Assembly (NCBI GenBank): GCA_003862155.1
Contig: QOUV01000009.1
Span: 1 to 64,000 of the forward strand
Source: Lachnospiraceae bacterium
Lineage (GTDB): Bacteria > Bacillota > Clostridia > Lachnospirales > Lachnospiraceae
DNA length: 64,000 nt
Direction of reading: 5' to 3'
A model generated the notes under the pieces. That model did not search any database, was not told where the DNA came from, and saw only the letters and a list, made by a program, of their open reading frames with translations. Below, piece after piece: positions 19,596 to 25,955 of the stretch (positions are counted from its first letter, which is position 1; every line of letters begins with the position of its first letter). The position numbers were made by a program, and so were the translations under genes.

Positions 19596-20345
19596 ATGGA
19601 AAGTATTAAAGCGCGTGTTCATTCGATTGAGACGTTTGGCTCGGTGGATGGTCCGGGAATCAGGTTTGTGCTGTTTCTTATTGGGTGCAATTTCAGGTGC
19701 CGTTACTGTCACAATCCTGATACCTGGAATCCGAATGGTACCAAAAAGACAAAACCGGAGCTTATGACTGCGGATGAAGTGATTGAGAAGGCCCTGCGTT
19801 ATAAGCCCTACTGGGGAAAAGAAGGCGGTATCACTGTAAGCGGCGGCGAGGCTCTGCTCCAGATTGATTTCCTGATCGATCTATTTAAAAAATGCCACGA
19901 GCGCGGGATAAACACCTGCCTCGATACGTCTGCCGGCCCATTTACAAGGGAAGAACCATTTTTTTCAAAGTTCAATGAGCTTATGAAATACACTGACCTC
20001 GTGATGCTTGACATCAAGCAGATTTTCGATGACGAGCACATTAAGCTTACTGGCCACACGAATAAAAACATCCTCGATTGTGCGACCTATATGTCAGACC
20101 TCGGAGTTCCGATGTGGATCCGCCATGTCCTTGTTCCGGGAATCACCACAGATGAAAAAGAGCTTAAAGAGCTTCGGAAATTTATCGACACCTTAAAGAC
20201 AGTCAAGCGTGTGGAGGTGCTTCCTTACCATACTCTCGGAATTTACAAGTATGAGGAGCTTGGAATCCCATACACACTGCAGAACGTAAATCCGCCAACC
20301 GAGGAGCAGATAAATACCGCCCGAAAACTCCTCAGAGCCAAATAG
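19596..20345 (+). CDS. pflA: Pyruvate formate-lyase-activating enzyme
   Basis: This 249-residue radical-SAM enzyme makes the glycyl radical on PflB from S-adenosylmethionine and a 4Fe-4S cluster. The cluster cysteines are in GCNFRCRYC (Cys31, Cys35, Cys38). GGITVSGGEALLQ is the SAM-binding GGE motif. SVDGPGIRFVLFL at the start and LPYHTLGIYKYEELG near the end are typical of PflA. Length is normal (about 245). The stop codon TAG abuts one arm of the GGGACGGTTC repeat. Confidence 0.97.
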   Translation: MESIKARVHSIETFGSVDGPGIRFVLFLIGCNFRCRYCHNPDTWNPNGTKKTKPELMTADEVIEKALRYKPYWGKEGGITVSGGEALLQIDFLIDLFKKCHERGINTCLDTSAGPFTREEPFFSKFNELMKYTDLVMLDIKQIFDDEHIKLTGHTNKNILDCATYMSDLGVPMWIRHVLVPGITTDEKELKELRKFIDTLKTVKRVEVLPYHTLGIYKYEELGIPYTLQNVNPPTEEQINTARKLLRAK

Positions 20346-20374
20346 GGACAGTAGGGACGGTTCTTTTTGTCCCA
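20344..20374. repeat. Single arm of the 82-bp palindromic repeat
   Basis: AGGGACAGTAGGGACGGTTC and the following TTTTTGTCCCA match one arm of the elements at 11987 and 23317. No second arm follows, so this looks like a half-deleted copy. It begins at the last base of the pflA stop codon. Confidence 0.75.
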
Positions 20375-20413
20375 TTTTTAGATTATTCAGATAATTATGC
20401 TTTTTTTAGCCCA

Positions 20414-20612
20414 AAGCAGCGTCGCAGATGGCCAGGTCTCGCTCAGTAGGATTTTTCTGTTCGCGTGTGCGCGCCTAATTGCGGCCTTCTGGCCAATGTA
20501 TGGTTTTCATGCGTTTATGGTTTAAGCGGGTGGCCACCCAGGCCGCAGCTAGCGCACACGCTTACAACGAAAAATCCTAAGGTCGCGAGCCTGACCATCC
20601 GCGGCGCTGCTT
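20414..20612 (+). repeat. Long hairpin repeat B, after pflA
   Basis: About 199 bases with pairing ends AAGCAGCGTCGCAGATGG and CCATCCGCGGCGCTGCTT. Inside are AGGATTTTTC...GAAAAATCCT, GTGTGCGCG...CGCACAC and GGCC/GGCC steps. The core matches copy A in GCGCGCCTA-TTGCGGCC and matches copy C in inverted orientation over nearly the full length. Confidence 0.85.
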
Positions 20613-20713
20613 CTGAGGTGAAGTCATTTGTATCTGCAATGGTTTATTTTTAAGGAGGTGCAATGGGACAAAGAAGCTCCGCATGGGAGGGATATGGGGT
20701 AAGCACACTGTAA

Positions 20714-21190
20714 AGAATTATCTTCCGGCTCCGCGGTAGTGGTACTTTCAATATAGGCTTACATGTAGTTGAAAATCATCAAATGTGTCTGCCTGCAGCC
20801 GGTATGTATGAAATGATTTAAATGTAGAGATTTGCGTAGCTGGAAATATACAAATGTGTCTGTCTGCTTCGCGGTATGGAAGAATTGTTTCAATATTTAA
20901 ATTCGTGGAGCTTGAAATATACAAGCTTCGTTCTCGCAGTTTCAGTATGGATATACATGAGACTAAAAATCTTAAAGACTAAAAAGTCATTCTCGATATA
21001 GATTCACGAAGCGTTGAAAATCTTAAACGCTCAAATGTACGCTCTCAATATAGCCTGTCGCGGAGCTGGAAATCTTAAGTGCCTTGTAGAATATTCAGAA
21101 GCAATGGCTGTATATAAAAATTTGAAATATACTCTTTAAGATTTTTGAGCATTATCCCACACATCTTGAGAATGTTTGAAAGCTCTTTAA
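20714..21190 (+). repeat. Non-coding degenerate tandem repeats
   Basis: About four to five imperfect units, 60-100 bases each, share the pattern AGCTGGAAATATACAAATGT, then a CTGCTTCGCGGTATGG-like part and an AT-rich tail (for example at 20766, 20836, 20907, 21012 and 21063). No convincing gene is present. The stretch lies between hairpin repeats B and C. A 16-codon reading frame with a very good ribosome binding site precedes it at 20663-20713. Confidence 0.5.
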
Positions 21191-21300
21191 GAATTTGACT
21201 TCTTCCCTGATCTATCTTGAGACTGGAGGAAAGCCATTGTATAAATTTCACCCCGAGAGGGACTATACTGAAAACGTGGCCAAACAGATATCCGTGCAGA

Positions 21301-21388
21301 AAAAAGCAGCACTGCGGATACGGCGCCTTTTAACCAAAAAGCAGTTCTGCGGATACGGACGCCTTTTAACCAAGAAGCAGCGTCGCAG
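21301..21388 (+). repeat. 35-bp tandem repeat, about 2.5 copies
   Basis: The unit AAAAAGCAGCACTGCGGATA followed by CGGCGCCTTTTAACC starts at 21301 and again at 21336, and a partial third begins at 21372 and runs into hairpin repeat C. The AAGCAG-x-CTGCGG part resembles the outer arm of that hairpin, so the tandem copies may have arisen from it. Confidence 0.7.
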
Positions 21389-21574
21389 AATGGAACGGGC
21401 GCGCGACCTTAGGATTTTTCGTAGAGAGCGGGCGTGCTAGCTGCGGCCTGGGTGGCTACCCGCTTAAACCATAAACGCATGAAAACCATACATTGGCCAG
21501 AAGGCCGCAAATAGGCGCGCGCACGCGAACAGAAAAATCCTACGGAGCGAGCCCGGCCATCTGCGGCGCTGCTT
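21375..21574 (-). repeat. Long hairpin repeat C (inverted relative to B)
   Basis: About 200 bases with ends AAGCAGCGTCGCAG and CTGCGGCGCTGCTT. The loop region is the reverse complement of that in copy B (for example CATTGGCCAGAAGGCCGC here and GCGGCCTTCTGGCCAATG there), so B and C form a long inverted pair around the tandem-repeat region 20613-21374. No gene lies between them. Confidence 0.85.
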
Positions 21575-21613
21575 CAGACTTAAATGGTATGATTTATCTG
21601 AATAATCTAAAAA

Positions 21614-21769
21614 TGGGACAAAAAGAGCGGTTCGCCGTTTCCGCTCTGACTTCGTCCTACGGACTCGTCAATCGCGGACGGCTATCGCATGGGCGGTTTA
21701 TAATGCTCTCGCTTCGTCCTGCGGACTCGCGACAGCATAACAACCGCTCCAACCGTCCCTTCTGTCCCA
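21614..21769. repeat. Long, diverged form of the palindromic repeat
   Basis: Outer arms TGGGACAAAAAGAGCGGTT and AACCGTCCCTTCTGTCCCA resemble the 82-bp element, but the interior is longer (about 118 bases) and has its own dyads, GCGGACGG and TCGTCC-xCGGACTCG twice. It ends two bases before the pgeF stop codon, just beyond its 3' end. Confidence 0.6.
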
Positions 21770-21771
21770 TG

Positions 21772-22614
21772 TCAGAGAAGTTTGATGAAGGCGCCCTGCA
21801 CGCCTCGCTTTCCGTGGCTGGCCCGGTGGGAGAAGAGGAGGTCGGGATTTTCGCAGGTGCAGATGTCGGTGGTGTGGATGTGATCTGGCAGGACGCCGGC
21901 CTCTTTTAATGTGATTGAGACGGCGCTCCAGAGATTGAGCTGAAAGTGGCCGTTGTGTTTATCGAGAAGGATTTCTGGAGTGTGCTCTGGAAATTCTTTT
22001 TTGAATTGTAAGGCGACGTCGGTGCTTATTTCGTAGCAGTCAATGCAGATCGAGGGGCCGATCGCGCAGATGATATCTGATGGAGCGGAGCCGAAGTTGT
22101 CATGCATCGCACGAATAGTATTCAGACTGATGCGGGAAACTGTGCCTCTCCAGCCGGAGTGGCAGGCACCGATGCATTTTCTGACTGGGTCGAGGAAAAG
22201 GACAGGGACGCAGTCCGCGGAAAATATTGAAAGCACAAGGTTCGGCACATCTGTGACGAGCCCGTCCACATCGCTGTAGTCGCGTGGGAGGGTTACTCCC
22301 TTTCCGGCGTCGGATTCTTTTACGACGCGGACGTTTGCAGTATGGGTCTGCTGGCTCAGGACGATTCTGTCTGGAGTCGTATCAAAAGCAGCCGATACGC
22401 GCCGGAAATTTTCGGCAACATTTTCAGCAGTATCGCCGAGCTCTTCTTTAAAATTCAGACTCTTTAAAAATCCTCTGCTTACGCCGCCGAGTCTTGTCGT
22501 AAAGCCGTGCATGGCGCAGGACTCCTTTGAGAGCGAATCAAAGGTCAGGAGAGGGATATTTTTTGAGGTGTCAAATCTAAGGTGTTCAGTAGAGTTTTTT
22601 CTTATAATATTCAT
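21772..22614 (-). CDS. pgeF: Laccase-domain protein, peptidoglycan editing factor PgeF (YfiH/YlmD)
   Basis: The 280-residue protein belongs to the multicopper-oxidase-like DUF152 family. In E. coli, PgeF keeps L-serine out of the cell-wall peptide; members have also been reported as purine nucleoside phosphorylase or adenosine deaminase. Seen motifs are FTTRLGGVSRGFLKSLN near the start, LSQQTHTANV, DGLVTDVP, SADCVPVLFLDP and ACHSGWRGTV, followed by IGPSICIDCYEI and SHRASHGKRG; His and Cys in these form the Zn site. Length (about 245-280) is normal. A palindromic repeat lies just after its stop. Confidence 0.92.
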   Translation of the reverse strand: MNIIRKNSTEHLRFDTSKNIPLLTFDSLSKESCAMHGFTTRLGGVSRGFLKSLNFKEELGDTAENVAENFRRVSAAFDTTPDRIVLSQQTHTANVRVVKESDAGKGVTLPRDYSDVDGLVTDVPNLVLSIFSADCVPVLFLDPVRKCIGACHSGWRGTVSRISLNTIRAMHDNFGSAPSDIICAIGPSICIDCYEISTDVALQFKKEFPEHTPEILLDKHNGHFQLNLWSAVSITLKEAGVLPDHIHTTDICTCENPDLLFSHRASHGKRGVQGAFIKLL

Positions 22615-22793
22615 AGAAAAAGAATATCACAGAGCGACAGAATATTCCACCAGTTATCTTAACCGGGAAGAGTTTAATTTTTTAAGCATAATAATGGCAG
22701 CGGCTGCGGCAGCGATTTCTCCGGCATATTTTCCTGATTTTTCTTATCCACAAATACTCCTTGTTCTGCCAGAAGTAAGAGCACAGGGATGGA

Positions 22794-23300
22794 TTATTTT
22801 TTTTCTGGAAAAATTTTCCCGAACAGCCAGTGTGTGAATGGAGCTGCTGCGAACATGTTCCAGAAAAATGCCATCGGAAGATTTTTAATGACCGTTCCGA
22901 CCCAGATGGCAGGAAGATTGCAGATGGGCTGGTGCGCAAGGATCACATTAAAAAGGATCGAGGCGATCATGCTCATGGTCGGGCACATGATGGCGACGGT
23001 TCCAGCCTGGCGCATGACACGGCAGAAGTATGGGTTGTCCGTTTCCGGGTTCGTGTGGCGGGCTGCGAAAGCAGCGCCAATCCGGTTGCCCCAGAGGCTC
23101 GAAGTGATGAAAACAAATATTCCCATGTAGGACGCTTCAATCAATGCGTCGAGAAATACGTGGTTTGTCATCGTCGAAAAACCGCCGATGTTCAGGTTAA
23201 AACCTTCCTTGATCGCAACATTGTACACTTCCATACCGTAGGCCATTGCGTAGGACATGATCAGTCCGAACACAACACCCTGTATCTTAGTTTTTGGCAT
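22794..23300 (-). CDS. DUF2798-family membrane protein
   Basis: The ATG at 23300, with GGAGC five bases upstream, opens MPKTKIQGVVFGLIMSYAMA, giving 168 residues with about four hydrophobic segments. FGLIMSYAMAYGMEVYN and PTMSMIASILFNV resemble the DUF2798 repeat, a pair of two-helix units. No biochemical role is known. A longer reading frame upstream runs through the palindromic repeat and is not used in this call. A possible attenuator hairpin lies at 23408-23474 ahead of the gene. Confidence 0.75.
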   Translation of the reverse strand: MPKTKIQGVVFGLIMSYAMAYGMEVYNVAIKEGFNLNIGGFSTMTNHVFLDALIEASYMGIFVFITSSLWGNRIGAAFAARHTNPETDNPYFCRVMRQAGTVAIMCPTMSMIASILFNVILAHQPICNLPAIWVGTVIKNLPMAFFWNMFAAAPFTHWLFGKIFPEKK

Positions 23301-23316
23301 TTCTGCTCCTTTCCTG

Positions 23317-23398
23317 TGGGACAGCGGGGACGGTTCTCTTTGTCCCATTTTCTGAAAATTTTGAAAATGGGACAAAGAGAACCGTCCCCGCTGTCCCA
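23317..23398. repeat. 82-bp palindromic repeat, perfect copy
   Basis: Two exactly complementary 36-base arms (starting TGGGACAGCGGGGACGG) flank the loop TGAAAATTTT. This is the best preserved of the copies. It lies 17 bases upstream of the DUF2798 start codon, in its 5' untranslated region, where a folded transcript could affect expression. Confidence 0.9.
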
Positions 23399-23407
23399 AA
23401 TTTACGC

Positions 23408-23474
23408 GCAAAAAAAGAGCAGCGAGGAGATGTCTTCCAACGGAGTTCCGTCTGCCAACGTCCCGGCTGCTCTT
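23408..23474 (-). terminator. Terminator-like leader hairpin upstream of DUF2798 gene
   Basis: On the minus strand AGAGCAGC (23473-23466) pairs with GCTGCTCT (23423-23416), followed by seven T. A smaller inner stem CGGA/TCCG is present. It lies between a possible promoter near 23500 and the DUF2798 start, so it may be an attenuator, or a terminator protecting that gene from upstream transcripts. It matches no riboswitch I recognise. Confidence 0.45.
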
Positions 23475-23613
23475 ACAGATAGCGGGTTAAATATATTTTT
23501 ATCATATAAAATCATAGCTCATCAATAAGAAAAAATGCAAAGGTAATTTTTTACAAAATTTGCAGCTTTTTCACCGCCTCGTTTGTTTATATAGTGAAAG
23601 AAAACCATACCAT

Positions 23614-23662
23614 TTGACTCAGAGAAGTCTGATAATATATACATTCCAAACATGAATGTATA
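23614..23662 (+). promoter_or_regulatory. Promoter and operator of the MMPL operon
   Basis: TTGACT (23614-23619) and TATATA (23636-23641) are 16 bases apart. Overlapping the -10 is a perfect 9-bp inverted repeat, TATACATTC (23638-23646) and GAATGTATA (23654-23662), with a 7-base spacer, as expected for a TetR-type repressor site. A second palindrome, GATTGAAtatTTCAATC, lies at 23728-23744. No regulator gene is nearby. Confidence 0.55.
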
Positions 23663-23831
23663 AATAGAATTACCCTCAGATTGACAATCAGCCCGAAATG
23701 TATATTTGAAAAAGACATTAAATCCCCGATTGAATATTTCAATCAGAGATTAAACTTTTATAATTAGAACTGGATAGAAAAAAATTTAGCACTCGGCCTC
23801 TTTGGCTGATAGAAACGGAGTGATCTTTTCA

Positions 23832-25940
23832 ATGCTTAAATTCGGAAAGGCGGTAGTTAAGGGTAGATTCTTAATCCTTATCGCAAGTGTGCTGCTTCTT
23901 ATCCCAGCAATTATCGGGTATGTGCACACCAAGGTAAATTACGATATCCTCTCTTATCTTCCGGAAAATATCGACACGATGAAGGGACAGGACATCCTTC
24001 TTGACAAATTCGGGACAGGAGCCTACTCGACGGTCGTTATAGAAGGAATGGATAACAAACAGCTGAAAAAAACAGCTGACACCATTTCCAAAATTCCTCA
24101 CGTAAAAAAGGTACTTTGGTATGGATCGTTCGGTGATATGAACATCCCTAAGGAAGCACTTCCTACAAAAGTTTACAAGTTCATCCACAACGCTAAGAGT
24201 AATTCTGACCTGATGTTTGTATTGTACGATCAGGGAACATCGGAAACAGGTACGATGAACGCTCTGAACGCGATGGACAAGAAACTTTCGAAGCAGTGTT
24301 TTGTAGCTGGAATGGCTTCAGTCACGAATGACACGAAGAACCTTTCGAAGAAAGAGGTTCCATTCTATGTCCTTCTGGCAGTGATCCTGTGTACTATCGT
24401 TTTGATGCTGACTCTCGATTCAGCATTTGTGCCAATCCTCTTCCTTGTTTCAATTGGAATGGCAGTTGTGTACAACCTCGGAACGAACTTCCTGCAGGGA
24501 CAGATCTCATATCTGACGCAGGCGCTGGCAGCAGTACTTCAGCTCGGTGTCACTATGGACTACTCGATATTCCTCTGGCACAGCTACGAAGAGCAGAAGA
24601 CCGTGTTCGACGATAATAAGAATGCTATGGCGCACGCTGTTGCAAAGACCTTTGGTTCTATAGCAGGATCTTCTACGACGACCATCGCAGGATTCATTGC
24701 ACTGTGCTTCATGAGCTTCAGAATCGGCTTAGATCTCGGCGTTGTAATGGCAAAGGGCGTACTCTTCGGACTTATTTCCTGTGTTACGATCCTTCCATCA
24801 CTTATCCTGGTATTTGACCCGATCGTAAGAAGGACGAACCATAAGGTCATCATGCCGGATCTCGGACGTACTTCAAAGTGGATCGTAAAACACTGCTACG
24901 TATTTTTCGTAATATTTCTGCTTCTTATCTTCCCGGCCTTCTATGGACAGGCTCACACGAAGGTTTATTACGATCTGGCGAGCAAGCTTCCTGACTCTAT
25001 GAAGAGTAAGAAGGCCAATGAAAAAATGAACAAAGAGTTCAAGATGGGCGCCACTTCGATCATTATCGCCGACAGCAAGCTCGATTCCCAGAAATCTGAG
25101 CAGATGATAAACGATATCAAGAAGCTCGATGGTATCAAGATGGCTGTTTCGATGGATTCACTGACAGGACCTATGGTCCCTTCAAGCGCTATTCCGGACA
25201 GTATCAGAACTAAACTCAAAAAAGGTGACAAGCAGCTTATGGTAGTTACATCAAACTACGCAACAGCTTCAAATGCCATCAACAAGCAGTGCAATCAGAT
25301 CGAGAAGATCATAAAGAACTATGACAAGTCGGCAATGCTTATCGGCGAGGCTCCTTGTACGAAAGACCTTATGGAGATCACGAACACTGATTTCAACAGG
25401 GTAAACAGTGTATCTATAATCATCGTATTCCTGATCATCTTAATCGAGTTCAGGTCGATCTCGATACCTATCATCCTTGTCGCAGTAATCGAGTTCGCTA
25501 TCTTCATAAATATGGGAATTCCTTACTATACTGGAACGACGCTTCCGTTCATCGCAAGCATCGTAATCGGAACCATTCAGCTTGGTTCTACAGTCGATTA
25601 TGCTATACTTATGACGAACCGTTACAAGGTAAACCGTTACAACGGCCTTGAAAAGCATGCTGCGATAACAGATGCCCTCGGCGGGTCTATGACTTCGATC
25701 ATTGCATCGGCGCTGACATTCTTCGGCACTACCTTCGGAGTTGCAGTATACTCAGATATTGATATTATCTCTTCTATGTGCAACCTTATGGCAAGAGGAG
25801 CTCTTATCAGTATGGCAGTAGTTATCTTCCTGCTCCCATCGATGTTCATGATCTTTGATAAGGTCATCATTCATACGAGTGCAGGTTTCATAAATAAAAA
25901 CGCAGTCACGCAAACAAACACAAACACCGCAAAGGCATGA
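23832..25940 (+). CDS. MMPL/RND-family transporter
   Basis: This protein of about 702 residues belongs to the MMPL branch of the RND superfamily: two halves, each with one membrane helix, an outer domain and five more helices, about 12 in all. Seen are YDILSYLPENIDT after the first helix, TMDYSIFLWHSYEEQ with family-typical Asp-Tyr in the middle helix of half one, and the matching STVDYAILMTNRYK in half two. It probably uses the proton gradient to move lipids or hydrophobic compounds. The ATG at 23832 has GGAG 11 bases upstream; a TTG at 23802 is an alternative. It is followed after 15 bases by the repeat-rich surface protein, its likely partner. Confidence 0.9.
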   Translation: MLKFGKAVVKGRFLILIASVLLLIPAIIGYVHTKVNYDILSYLPENIDTMKGQDILLDKFGTGAYSTVVIEGMDNKQLKKTADTISKIPHVKKVLWYGSFGDMNIPKEALPTKVYKFIHNAKSNSDLMFVLYDQGTSETGTMNALNAMDKKLSKQCFVAGMASVTNDTKNLSKKEVPFYVLLAVILCTIVLMLTLDSAFVPILFLVSIGMAVVYNLGTNFLQGQISYLTQALAAVLQLGVTMDYSIFLWHSYEEQKTVFDDNKNAMAHAVAKTFGSIAGSSTTTIAGFIALCFMSFRIGLDLGVVMAKGVLFGLISCVTILPSLILVFDPIVRRTNHKVIMPDLGRTSKWIVKHCYVFFVIFLLLIFPAFYGQAHTKVYYDLASKLPDSMKSKKANEKMNKEFKMGATSIIIADSKLDSQKSEQMINDIKKLDGIKMAVSMDSLTGPMVPSSAIPDSIRTKLKKGDKQLMVVTSNYATASNAINKQCNQIEKIIKNYDKSAMLIGEAPCTKDLMEITNTDFNRVNSVSIIIVFLIILIEFRSISIPIILVAVIEFAIFINMGIPYYTGTTLPFIASIVIGTIQLGSTVDYAILMTNRYKVNRYNGLEKHAAITDALGGSMTSIIASALTFFGTTFGVAVYSDIDIISSMCNLMARGALISMAVVIFLLPSMFMIFDKVIIHTSAGFINKNAVTQTNTNTAKA

Positions 25941-25955
25941 TTGGAGGAAAAATAA

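Noticed and set aside
21195-21440. An 81-codon frame in the repeat region before pgeF
   Set aside because: It crosses the 35-bp tandem repeats and hairpin C, repeats its own peptide (RRLLTKK) and has no ribosome binding site.
22620-22790. A short minus-strand Ala-rich frame (GEIAAAAAAIIMLKK) between pgeF and DUF2798
   Set aside because: It has a stop just upstream and no start codon; at most a fragment of a lost gene.
22830-23528. A 232-codon plus-strand frame opposite DUF2798
   Set aside because: It is antisense to the DUF2798 gene and runs through both arms of the palindrome; the composition is unlike a real protein.
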